64,000 nucleotides of DNA from Paenibacillus sp. FSL R7-0345 (GTDB lineage Bacteria; Bacillota; Bacilli; Paenibacillales; Paenibacillaceae): the NCBI RefSeq assembly GCF_038595055.1, contig NZ_CP152002.1, positions 5,612,001-5,676,000 on the forward strand. The letters run 5' to 3'. This document shows positions 36,054 to 43,737 of this stretch, piece by piece; positions within the stretch are counted from its first letter, which is position 1; every line of letters starts with the position of its first letter. The notes under the pieces are model-generated. The model was not told where the DNA came from. It searched no databases and worked only from the letters and a program-made list of their open reading frames with translations. The translations under genes were made by a program, and so were the position numbers.

Positions 36054-36972
36054 GTATGGAACTCTTAACAAATCCCCTCAGAGACCGGTAAGCCCCTTCA
36101 AATTGAAAGCGCATGCCTCCGGTAATGCCATACATGGACCGGGTTTCCTCCTCCTGCCGGGTTCCGTTCAGGCTCTCTGATACCAGCTGATGCAGCGCCC
36201 CCGCCCAAATATCGAGCTGCTCATCCCCGCCATCCAGCAATTTACGATATTCACCCGACCCGTAAATCGACATAATAAACTGTCCCCAGAGCTCCTGGGC
36301 AAAATAATACAGCGTAGGCTCATGCACCTCAGCCTGCTCAGCCACCCGCTCCATAACCTGGGCAACCTGCAGCGGAAAATCCTCATTCTGCAGCGGGACC
36401 GCTTCAATCTCAATCTGCGCAAGCTCGCTGCCGCGGGCCAGCCTGATGACGCCCTGTACCCCGCGTTTTTTGAGCGTCTGCAGCGTGCGGAACTGCAGCA
36501 GCGGATGCACCGGGGTCTTTTGCAGCCAATTGGTTAGTGTATCATCTACATGGCCGCCCTCCAGATAAGAGAGCTGCTCCAGCGCCAGGATTGTTCCCTC
36601 CGACAGCGGCTCATTCATCACCTTGCGCAGCAGCTTATCAGGGTAACCCGCGTCATCCTTCAGCTTAGATTTTGCCAGTATACGGGCCATATCCTCTTCC
36701 TTCAGATCCTGCTCTTCATTAGAAGCAGCCCTGTCCGACTGTGTGCTTCGGGCATCGTACGGAAACGCAGCCTCCAGCCAGTCCAGCAGCGACTGCCATT
36801 CCTCGTAGTGCCGCTCTTCCTGTCCCTGGCATTGCAGCAGAAACCGCAGCAGTTCCATCGCTTCCCCGTAACGTTCACTTTCCAGCATCACCGTTAGCTG
36901 GATCTGGTAATAGTCCAGTGTCTTCGGAAACAGCACGATATTCTCTTTGGCAGGGGAATTGAATTGATTAAT
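36043..36972 (-). CDS. Unknown protein with TPR-like helical repeats; probable ATT start codon
   Basis: 309 residues if started at ATT (36972), which has AAGGAGG exactly 7 nt upstream. The first conventional start, GTG at 36934-36936, is 12 codons later and lies far from that site with none of its own. The protein is acidic and helical. The N-terminal KTLDYYQIQLTVMLESERYG followed by EAMELLRFLL resembles TPR-type helix pairs. There is no signal or membrane segment. It is directly upstream of tig on the same strand and shares its end with the tig promoter. A strong promoter lies at 37013-37040. Molecular function unknown; a scaffold role is only a guess from the repeats. Confidence 0.75.
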   Translation of the reverse strand: MNQFNSPAKENIVLFPKTLDYYQIQLTVMLESERYGEAMELLRFLLQCQGQEERHYEEWQSLLDWLEAAFPYDARSTQSDRAASNEEQDLKEEDMARILAKSKLKDDAGYPDKLLRKVMNEPLSEGTILALEQLSYLEGGHVDDTLTNWLQKTPVHPLLQFRTLQTLKKRGVQGVIRLARGSELAQIEIEAVPLQNEDFPLQVAQVMERVAEQAEVHEPTLYYFAQELWGQFIMSIYGSGEYRKLLDGGDEQLDIWAGALHQLVSESLNGTRQEEETRSMYGITGGMRFQFEGAYRSLRGFVKSSILDK

Positions 36973-37012
36973 GAGGGCACCTCCTTTTTGTCCGAACCAT
37001 GATCAATTGTAG

Positions 37013-37040
37013 ATTATAGCATATCCTGTAACGCATTCAA
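37013..37040 (-). promoter_or_regulatory. Sigma-A promoter of the TPR-like gene
   Basis: On the minus strand TTGAAT (37035-37040) and TATAAT (37013-37018) are 16 nt apart. It is back to back with the tRNA-Arg promoter, whose -35 begins 10 nt away on the other strand. Confidence 0.8.
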
Positions 37041-37049
37041 AAAAACAAG

Positions 37050-37078
37050 TTGAAAAAATTATTCATCTATGATAACAT
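37050..37078 (+). promoter_or_regulatory. Promoter of tRNA-Arg copy 1
   Basis: TTGAAA (37050-37055) and TAACAT (37073-37078) with a 17-nt spacer, 28 nt before the tRNA. The -10 box is imperfect. Confidence 0.65.
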
Positions 37079-37105
37079 AATTTTTGCTTGCTTTTGAGTA
37101 TTCAT

Positions 37106-37179
37106 GTCCCGGTAGCTCAGCCGGATAGAGCATGCGCCTTCTAAGCGCACGGTCGGGGGTTCGAATCCCTTCCGGGACG
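37106..37179 (+). tRNA. tRNA-Arg (anticodon UCU), copy 1
   Basis: A 74-nt cloverleaf: acceptor stem GTCCCGG/CCGGGAC, D-stem GCTC/GAGC, anticodon stem TGCGC/GCGCA with loop CTTCTAA (anticodon TCT), T-arm with GGTTCGAATCC. The CCA end is not encoded. It reads AGA codons (and AGG by wobble). It has its own promoter and terminator. A copy differing by two D-loop bases lies at 59652-59725 on the other strand. Confidence 0.97.
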
Positions 37180-37187
37180 TACTAAGC

Positions 37188-37220
37188 TGAAACAGCCTTC
37201 CTTCGGGGAGGCTGTTTTTG
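37188..37220 (+). terminator. Terminator of tRNA-Arg copy 1
   Basis: AAACAGCCTTCC and GGGAGGCTGTTT pair around a short loop and are followed by further T residues. It is nearly identical to the terminator of the second tRNA-Arg copy. Confidence 0.88.
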
Positions 37221-37268
37221 CTTTCCGTGGCTTCCGGGGCAACACTGAGCCCCCCCCCCGGCTACTTC

Positions 37269-37451
37269 TAACGGACTCAGATAACGTTATTCGGCTCGTT
37301 TTCCGCTCAAACCCGCTTTAACGGACTCCACAGCCGCTATTCTGCTCCAAATCGGAACATTTGCTGCCCATCTGCATAAATAACGGCAACTGAGTCCGTT
37401 AAACGCAGAAAATGCCCCGAAACTAACCAATAGCGTCTCCTGAGTCCGTTA
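37269..37451. repeat. Composite inverted repeat: four 23-bp copies, two direct and two inverted
   Basis: Copies start at 37269 and 37319 on the plus strand (core TAACGGACTC ending in a CG-TATT element) and, inverted, at 37379 and 37429 (ending GAGTCCGTTA). The spacing within each pair is exactly 50 bp. The whole element can fold back on itself, copy 1 with 4 and copy 2 with 3. It fills most of the gap between tRNA-Arg and the DUF342 gene. No gene is present in it. Confidence 0.85.
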
Positions 37452-37698
37452 GAATTCGAAACGCAGGGTCGTTTCCCGGCTGTCAGCTAGGGGCCGTCAG
37501 TATACGTTACAACCCCGGCCTAAGGAAACAAATTGCAAAATAAGGTAGTTGAAATCCCCCGCCAGCCTCGTACAGGCGCATTCCCTACCTTCCAGCATCC
37601 CAAACTCACCGGACTCTTTTTGCAGACTACTCCATACAACGCACAAACTGCGCTCCAGCCATACCCTCTATACAAGCTCCCACAATAACGCGAGCGCG
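37452..37698. other. Intergenic region without recognisable gene
   Basis: No supported coding frame or RNA gene. At its right end AATAACGCG and CGCGTTATT form a perfect 9-bp hairpin (37684-37703) that includes the stop codon of the DUF342 gene; it lacks a T-run. Confidence 0.6.
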
Positions 37699-39567
37699 TT
37701 ATTTCGACTCCATCTCCAGCTTAACCCCGCGGATATTCTCCGCGTCGAATGTGATGTTCTCCAGCGGCGTGGTGATGTCTGCGGTGTAGCGGTCGATGGT
37801 GATGCGGCCGGTGTAGATTTTGCGCACGGTAATGCTGTGCTTGGCTTTGAGAAAGGACTGCGCGACGCTCTCGCCGCCGACGTAATATGCGCTGATACTG
37901 CCGCCTGCTTCCAGCTTGGAGCCCCGGCACACCGCGAACACCTTGCGGAAGGTGATATTGCCGGAGGAGAACAGCTCGCTCTGTACGATCCCGTTCCGGT
38001 GGATATTGATGTCGCCGTTGGACTTGAGCGTGCTGTTCTGGCATTTACCGATGCTGATCTCGACTTTGTTCTCCTGCATCCGGGCCACGCCTGCGTGCAG
38101 CTCCTCGACCATACTGATCACCCCGCTCAGCGCAGCCTCGTTCATAAAATCAATCAGCTTCACCGGCTTCAGCATCAGATTCAAAAAATGCAGCGTTTGC
38201 TCCAGATCCTGATGATACGAAGCCTGGACGGTAGCCAGCAGGGAGAGCAGCTCCTTAATGAGCTGCGGGATTTTTTGAAACTTGCTCTCCAGCAGCAGCA
38301 CCACCGCCTGACCGTACTTTACGCTTTGCTTGCGGGCCTGGACGGCCTGGATCAGCATGCGGACCGCTTTTTTGAGCAGAAGAGCCTCCTCGATCAGCAG
38401 CTTGGAGCAGTTAAAAATCCGGTTGTACATCACGCCGAAATAGCCGGAATACAGGTTGCTGTTGACAACATTCCCTTTTACAACAATACTTCCCGTCGCT
38501 GTAATAGTAGAGTTATAGATATTGCCTTCCACGTAGACATTGCCGAGCGATTCGATAATCATATTGTCTTCGACATTGCCGCGCACGACCACATCACCGG
38601 AGAAAAGGATATTGCCTGTTTGGATGCTGACGTTGCCCGGAACCGTGTAAGTAGTCGTAATATCAAAATATTTAATCTTCTCCCCCGTTACCCGGGGACG
38701 GCCCTCGCGCAGCGCACGGATCTCGTTGTTGATCAGCAGCACCGTGTTATTCTTGGCAACTATCGTAATATCGCCCGGGAGCGGCGGATACAGGATCTCC
38801 CCGTACACGTCACAGCCCGGAATCCCTTCCACACAAGGAATTTTGCGGGCGATCACCTGGCCCCTGATTACGGAAGGAATGCGGAGATGGCTGCGGAAGT
38901 CCACCTGGCCCTCAATCTCGCTGAACTCATTCTCAATCGTCTCCGAAAAAAACAGCTCCAGCGCCGCATTCTCCCCCGGAACCGCCGCCCGCCCCTTGGC
39001 CGCTGTAATCGGCTGGTAGGTTGGGTTTTGCAGCTCGGCATGAATGCCGGAAATGTTCAGGTTCTGCATAATGCCCCGCTGCTCAAAATCGGCAATAATC
39101 TGATTGAGGCCCAGCAGCCCGATCACGGTATCTGTATCCATCGCCGCTTCTACTTCGATCATGCTGGAGGAATAACAGTCACTTAGCTTCCACTGGTAAC
39201 GCCGGGTTGAATACAAGGTGAAAAAAGCCTGCAGATGATCCTCGGATACATGAATCCTGTACAGCGGGGGCTCCGTTATCGACCATTCGATCTTATCGAG
39301 TGAGGTTACTTCGGCGGGACCGGAAATCTGCTGTCCGTTTACCAGGACTACGACTGGTGCAGCGGCAGATATAACGGCCGGACTGCCGCCGGGCAGCGGG
39401 TCCTGGACAAAGATTTTACCAGCCCGGACGAGCACCCGCCCTCCGAGATCATTTTCGAATTCAGGCTCAATAAAAAGATGATCCAGCTCGTTCTCATCCA
39501 CATTCTCCGAAAGCTCCAGCATGTTGATCAGCTTGTTCAGTTCCTGCTCGTTCATGCGGTCCGGCAT
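37699..39567 (-). CDS. FapA/DUF342-family protein with beta-helix domain
   Basis: The protein has 622 residues. The N-terminal 200 residues are mixed. The central part (about 225-385) is a right-handed beta-helix-like repeat region with regularly spaced Gly-Asn and Val turns (VRGNVEDNMIIESLGNVYVE and GNIYNSTITATGSIVVKG), the FapA/DUF342 signature. A helical segment (about 400-490) and a second beta stretch follow. There is no signal peptide, so it is cytoplasmic. The family is widespread in Firmicutes and Vibrio (FapA is a membrane-fluidity or cell-surface-linked factor there), but the biochemical role is unknown. It is a single gene, with its start next to a purine-rich GAGAGGGGC. Confidence 0.85.
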   Translation of the reverse strand: MPDRMNEQELNKLINMLELSENVDENELDHLFIEPEFENDLGGRVLVRAGKIFVQDPLPGGSPAVISAAAPVVVLVNGQQISGPAEVTSLDKIEWSITEPPLYRIHVSEDHLQAFFTLYSTRRYQWKLSDCYSSSMIEVEAAMDTDTVIGLLGLNQIIADFEQRGIMQNLNISGIHAELQNPTYQPITAAKGRAAVPGENAALELFFSETIENEFSEIEGQVDFRSHLRIPSVIRGQVIARKIPCVEGIPGCDVYGEILYPPLPGDITIVAKNNTVLLINNEIRALREGRPRVTGEKIKYFDITTTYTVPGNVSIQTGNILFSGDVVVRGNVEDNMIIESLGNVYVEGNIYNSTITATGSIVVKGNVVNSNLYSGYFGVMYNRIFNCSKLLIEEALLLKKAVRMLIQAVQARKQSVKYGQAVVLLLESKFQKIPQLIKELLSLLATVQASYHQDLEQTLHFLNLMLKPVKLIDFMNEAALSGVISMVEELHAGVARMQENKVEISIGKCQNSTLKSNGDINIHRNGIVQSELFSSGNITFRKVFAVCRGSKLEAGGSISAYYVGGESVAQSFLKAKHSITVRKIYTGRITIDRYTADITTPLENITFDAENIRGVKLEMESK

Positions 39568-39721
39568 CTGAGTTGCCCCTCTCTGGTTATGCCTGTTTGT
39601 CGAAAAACTGCGGGTTCTGCGTATTTGCCTTCATTGTAGTATTATTACTAATTTTAAGCAATTACCGGAAGGGGCTATTTCGCCCTCTCTCCTCTCCCCT
39701 ATCTAACACATAACAGAGAAC

Positions 39722-39733
39722 TGTACCGGTACA
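39722..39733. promoter_or_regulatory. Palindromic operator candidate upstream of the EamA gene
   Basis: TGTACCGGTACA is a perfect 12-bp palindrome that extends to 20 bp with one mismatched pair (GAA and TTC flanks). It lies 17 bp upstream of the -35 box of the candidate promoter, a typical place for an activator. No regulator gene is adjacent. Confidence 0.5.
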
Positions 39734-39750
39734 ATTCAGCGAATCTCCCG

Positions 39751-39779
39751 TTGCAGCACCCGGCCAATCCCTTTAATTT
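39751..39779 (+). promoter_or_regulatory. Candidate promoter of the EamA gene
   Basis: TTGCAG (39751-39756) and TAATTT (39774-39779) with a 17-nt spacer. The -10 is weak, in keeping with activator dependence. Confidence 0.45.
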
Positions 39780-39851
39780 TAAAGTAACAGATGAGCGGCC
39801 ATAACGGTCTTCTTCATCTCAAACTGCATTAAGGGAAAGGAATTTATCATC

Positions 39852-40799
39852 ATGAAACAACCTGCCAGAGTTAAGCTTGCCTACCTGCTTGCCGTGTTAA
39901 ATGCGGCGATCATCGGATTTTCATTTCTGTTTACCAAAAAAGCGCTCGATTTCTCCGGTCCGCTCGATACGCTGGCCTACAGATTCGCCGCCTCTTTTCT
40001 CGTAATGTCTGTTCCGGTGGCCTTCGGCTGGATTAAGCTTAACTACCGGGGCAAGCCGCTGTTCAAGCTGCTGCTGCTGTCCGCCATGTATCCGCTGGGC
40101 TTCTTTACACTCCAGGCGTTCGGTCTGCAGCATGCCACTTCGGCCGAGGGAGGCATTCTGTACGCCTTTACACCCGTGGTGACGCTGATTGTAGCTGCGC
40201 TGTTCCTGAAAGAAGCCACCACCCTGCTGCAAAAGCTGTCCGTCTTCCTCTCCGTCTTCGGCGTCGTTTTCATCTTCATTATGAAGGGCAGCAGCATCGA
40301 TCTGGCGAATATGACCGGGATTCTGATGCTGTTCCTTACCTGTGTGGCCTTTGCCGGGTATAGCGTGCTGGCCCGCCTGCTGGCCAAGGCATTCACCCCG
40401 TCCGAAATCAGCTGTGCATTGATGGCGGCCGGATTCACCGTATTCCTCCTCACCTCGCTGATCAGCCACTCTGCTGACGGAACGCTGAACACTCTGTTTA
40501 CCCCGCTTAAAAGCGGCACCTTTACGCTGGCGGTTCTGTATCTAGGTGTCATTGCCTCGCTGATCACTACGCTTACGTCGGCTTACATTTTGTCCGTCAT
40601 CGAAGCATCCAGAATGAGCGTGTTCTCAAACCTGGCAACCATAGTCTCATTAGCAGCCGGAGCCTTGTTCCTGGGGGAACAGATAACCTGGTACCACTGG
40701 GCCGGGTCAGCGCTGATTATCGCCGGCGTGCTGGGAGTGAACCTGTTCGGGCGGAAGCAGCAAGTGCAGGCGGCGGCAGCCGGGTCAACTAAAGATTAA
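39852..40799 (+). CDS. EamA/DMT-superfamily transporter
   Basis: The protein has 315 residues with ten hydrophobic helices arranged as two similar five-helix halves, the EamA (drug/metabolite transporter) plan. The N-terminal AVLNAAIIGFSFLFTKKAL and mid-protein SAEGGILYAFTPVVTL are typical of the family. These proteins export amino acids or other small metabolites; the substrate cannot be read here. It stands alone on the plus strand between two minus-strand units. The upstream perfect palindrome suggests single-gene control. Confidence 0.88.
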   Translation: MKQPARVKLAYLLAVLNAAIIGFSFLFTKKALDFSGPLDTLAYRFAASFLVMSVPVAFGWIKLNYRGKPLFKLLLLSAMYPLGFFTLQAFGLQHATSAEGGILYAFTPVVTLIVAALFLKEATTLLQKLSVFLSVFGVVFIFIMKGSSIDLANMTGILMLFLTCVAFAGYSVLARLLAKAFTPSEISCALMAAGFTVFLLTSLISHSADGTLNTLFTPLKSGTFTLAVLYLGVIASLITTLTSAYILSVIEASRMSVFSNLATIVSLAAGALFLGEQITWYHWAGSALIIAGVLGVNLFGRKQQVQAAAAGSTKD

Positions 40800-40814
40800 A
40801 ACAGCTTCTCCATT

Positions 40815-40846
40815 AAAAAGCGGACAGCCGTAAACCGGCTGTCCGC
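40815..40846 (-). terminator. Terminator after pstA
   Basis: On the minus strand GCGGACAGCCG and CGGCTGTCCGC form an 11-bp stem followed by TTTTT. It lies about 65 nt past the pstA stop and shows that the pst transcript ends without a pstB gene. Confidence 0.85.
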
Positions 40847-40911
40847 AACTTACATCATCATTTACAGTCCCTTTTTCTTGAGGTCGTCCAGGTGGCGCAG
40901 CCGTTCCCATT

Positions 40912-41790
40912 TTAGTGTCCTTTTTTGCGGTTGCCCAGCCACAGCGGGAACCGGAAAATGAAGTTGATCAGCAGCACGACGAAGACCAGCACCGCCGCCG
41001 ACTTGTCGGCGATCTGCCGTGCGTCTTCGACAATCGCCTCGGACTGCACATACCAGAGATGCACCGCGAGTGTTTCCCCCGGGGAGAACAGGTTAAAGTC
41101 CCACATTTCGCCGGAGGTACTTAGGCCGGCGGTCAGGATAATAACCGCTGATTCCCCGAAGGCGCGTCCGGCCACCAGGCAAATGCCGGTAACGATAGAC
41201 GGCAGCGCCACAGGCAGTACAACCTTGCGGATGACGTGGAATTTGGTCATCCCCAGCGCATAGCCGGCTTCACGGATGTCACCTGGAACGGCGCGCACCG
41301 CTTCTTCGGTTACGCGGGCCAGCATCGGCAGGTTAAGCAGGGCCAGTGAGACACCGCCGCCGATAATGGTCAGGCCAATGTCGAAGTATTCGGCGAAGAT
41401 GGCCAGCCCCAGGAGGCCGAATACGATCGAAGGTACAGAGGATAAGGATTCTACGCAGATGCGCAGCGCGCCGGTGAAACGGTTGTCCGGAGCGTACTCC
41501 GCCATATAAATCCCGGCTCCCAAACCAATCGGAATCGAAATCAGCAGCGAGATAAACAGGATATAGAAGGAATTGAACAGCACCGGTCCGATGCCGCCGC
41601 CCGGATCAATTTCCTCGGGCTGCCTGATAAGGAACTCGGGTCTGAGCTGCGGCAAGCCTTTGCTGAGAATCGTAAAGAGCAGCCAGAAGATCAGCAGCAT
41701 GACCAGCGCACCCAGCGCATAGAAGCCAAATGTAGCGATCTTGTTGTTGCGGCGGGAGCGTGCAGTATGAGCATTACGCGTGAAGTTCAT
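40912..41790 (-). CDS. pstA: Phosphate ABC transporter permease PstA
   Basis: The protein has 292 residues with six membrane helices. The binding-protein-dependent transport signature is EAGYALGMTKFHVIRKVVLP (EAA loop that contacts the ATPase), together with SIPSIVFGL-like LSSVPSIVFGLLGLAIF. PstA pairs with PstC to form the phosphate channel. Its start overlaps the pstC stop by one base. The gene is followed by a terminator, not by pstB, so the ATPase must be encoded elsewhere. Confidence 0.95.
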   Translation of the reverse strand: MNFTRNAHTARSRRNNKIATFGFYALGALVMLLIFWLLFTILSKGLPQLRPEFLIRQPEEIDPGGGIGPVLFNSFYILFISLLISIPIGLGAGIYMAEYAPDNRFTGALRICVESLSSVPSIVFGLLGLAIFAEYFDIGLTIIGGGVSLALLNLPMLARVTEEAVRAVPGDIREAGYALGMTKFHVIRKVVLPVALPSIVTGICLVAGRAFGESAVIILTAGLSTSGEMWDFNLFSPGETLAVHLWYVQSEAIVEDARQIADKSAAVLVFVVLLINFIFRFPLWLGNRKKGH

Positions 41791-42758
41791 TATGCATCCT
41801 CCCGTTTACGGCCGATTACGCGGATAACAAGAATCAGCACAAAGGAAATCAGCAGCAGCAGGAAGGCCATCATATGCAGCGCGTAGTTCCAGTTCGAGTC
41901 AAATTCCACGTTCGAAATCTGCATTACAATGTTACTGGTCAGTACGGAGGACGGGGTGAACAGGCTTTTGGCCAGCTGCGGCGTATTTCCGATAACCATA
42001 ACCACGGCCATGGTCTCACCGACAGCTCGGGTCATACCGAGGATAATCGCCGAGATAATCCCCCGCTTGGCCGCCGGCAGCACAACCCGCATAATGACCT
42101 GCAGACGGGTGGAGCCGAGGGCATAGGCCGCATCACGGAATTTGCGCGGAACCGCTAGTATGGCATCATCGCTGATCCGGCAAATGGTCGGCAGCACCAT
42201 CAGTGCCAGGACAAGCGCAGCCGCCAGAACACCGTCGCCCAGTCCTTCACCGCTGATTCTGCGCAGGAAAGGAAGCAATACAGTGAGGCCCAGGTAGCCG
42301 TATACTATAGAAGGAATGCCGACAAGCAGGTCGAGCACGGGACGAATGAAGCTCTTCATCCATTTCGGGGCAATCTCCGCACAGAGCACAGCCATCCCCA
42401 CAGAAATCGGCACTGCAATCAGCAGCGTTAGCGCAGTCAGTGTAAGTGTATTTACAATAAAGGCTGCTGCACCAAAAGCCTCCTCCTCCGGTGTCCAGTT
42501 AAAGGACAGGAAGAACTCAGCCGGAGAGACATCGCCGAACAGGAGCAGCGCCGTTTTTCCGATAAATATAATGACAAGTGCAAGCACGAAGCACAATGCC
42601 AGGATGCTAAAAAAGAAATAATAACGCGATAACCGGTTGCCAAGCAGGTGTCTTCTGTGGCGTTTTTCATTAATGTTGCTATGCTCAGCCTTCTTTGGCG
42701 ATTGGGATGCCAGGCTTTGGACGGGTGCCCCCATACTTTCCCTCCTGTAAGCGGCCAC
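41790..42758 (-). CDS. pstC: Phosphate ABC transporter permease PstC
   Basis: The protein has 322 residues. A hydrophilic N-terminus of about 45 residues precedes six membrane helices. The EAA-type loop reads DAAYALGSTRLQVIMRVVLP, and VGIPSIVYGYLGL is the Pst permease hallmark. It lies between pstS and pstA in the conserved order. The N-terminal extension before the first helix is longer than usual and rich in charged residues. The start codon follows GGAGGGAAA. Confidence 0.95.
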   Translation of the reverse strand: MAAYRRESMGAPVQSLASQSPKKAEHSNINEKRHRRHLLGNRLSRYYFFFSILALCFVLALVIIFIGKTALLLFGDVSPAEFFLSFNWTPEEEAFGAAAFIVNTLTLTALTLLIAVPISVGMAVLCAEIAPKWMKSFIRPVLDLLVGIPSIVYGYLGLTVLLPFLRRISGEGLGDGVLAAALVLALMVLPTICRISDDAILAVPRKFRDAAYALGSTRLQVIMRVVLPAAKRGIISAIILGMTRAVGETMAVVMVIGNTPQLAKSLFTPSSVLTSNIVMQISNVEFDSNWNYALHMMAFLLLLISFVLILVIRVIGRKREDA

Positions 42759-42813
42759 CCCCGTACATTCCGGAGCTGGCCGCTGTTACCGTTCAATATA
42801 ATGAAGCTTTTGC

Positions 42814-43677
42814 TTAGCCTTTCATTGCTGCGATCGGGATGAACTTAAGCTTTTTAAGCGAGCCGTTCTGGAACTTTTTGCTCTGTACGTACTCGATGAA
42901 TTCTTTAGTAGCGCCGGTTGGCTGGCCTTTAGTCATGTAATAGCCGTATGCCCAGATCTTGTAAGATCCGTTGATTACGTTATCTGTAGTAGCTGCTACA
43001 CCGTTATGCTTTACAGCCTTGATGTCGCTGCCGCTTACGTATACAAGGTCAATATAACCGATGGCGTTAGGAGTAGTGGCAACGGCAGTCTTCATGTCAC
43101 CGCTGGAGCCTGTTTCCTTGTAGTTCTTTTCTTTCTTCACGATGTCTCCGCCGCCCAGTGCTTTAGCCTGGTAGTTAACGCGCGTACCGGAACCGAAAGA
43201 ACGTGTGATTACTACGATGTTAGCATCCGAACCGCCAACCTCTTTCCAGTTAGTGATTTTACCGGAGAAAATACCAGCCAGCTGCTCAGTAGTCAGGTTC
43301 TCAACGCCGACATTTTTGTTAACGATGGTTGCAAAAGGAATAACCGCTACCTTGTTCGCTACCTGGCCGTCAAAAGCCTTGAAGCCCGGAACGTCCATGC
43401 TTGCATCCCAGTCGCAGGCGCCGATATCAGCGATGCCTTTTTTTACAGCCTGTGGTCCTGTTACGGAACCTTTACCGGAAGCGGCGATTTTCACCTTAGG
43501 GTGCAGCTTCTGGAATTCTTTAGCCGCCTGCAGTGTGAGCGGAAGCAGTGCCGTAGAACCGTTGATCGTAATTTTACCTTTGAGTGTGTCGGCTGCAGCC
43601 GCAATACCTGCGAATGATGCCGTCACCGCGATTACTGCTGTCAGTGCCGTTACCGTAAATTTTTTGAAAAGCTTCAT
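42814..43677 (-). CDS. pstS: Phosphate-binding protein PstS
   Basis: The protein has 287 residues. The phosphate-binding loops are NGSTALLPL, SGKGSVTGPQA and RSFGSGTRVNY, as in the PstS family. The signal peptide ends AGIAAAADT with a type-I cleavage site and contains no cysteine, so this copy is not a lipoprotein. That is unusual for a monoderm solute-binding protein, which normally needs a lipid anchor. It might stay bound to the transporter or wall, or act as a secreted scavenger. GGAGGAG precedes the ATG. It is the first pst gene, 60 nt after the beta-propeller gene. Confidence 0.93.
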   Translation of the reverse strand: MKLFKKFTVTALTAVIAVTASFAGIAAAADTLKGKITINGSTALLPLTLQAAKEFQKLHPKVKIAASGKGSVTGPQAVKKGIADIGACDWDASMDVPGFKAFDGQVANKVAVIPFATIVNKNVGVENLTTEQLAGIFSGKITNWKEVGGSDANIVVITRSFGSGTRVNYQAKALGGGDIVKKEKNYKETGSSGDMKTAVATTPNAIGYIDLVYVSGSDIKAVKHNGVAATTDNVINGSYKIWAYGYYMTKGQPTGATKEFIEYVQSKKFQNGSLKKLKFIPIAAMKG

Positions 43678-43737
43678 TGTCTGAATTCTCCTCCCGGCGC
43701 TATGCCGTTATATTGTGTGGGCTATGAGGGACGTGTC

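Noticed and set aside
37549..39186. 545-codon plus-strand frame opposite the DUF342 gene
   Set aside because: Antisense shadow of a gene with a clear FapA/DUF342 pattern.
40855..40911. Short frame after pstA reading like a SHOCT-type tail (WERLRHLDDLKKKGL)
   Set aside because: Only about 15 residues, no start codon or ribosome binding site in frame; at best a decayed remnant.
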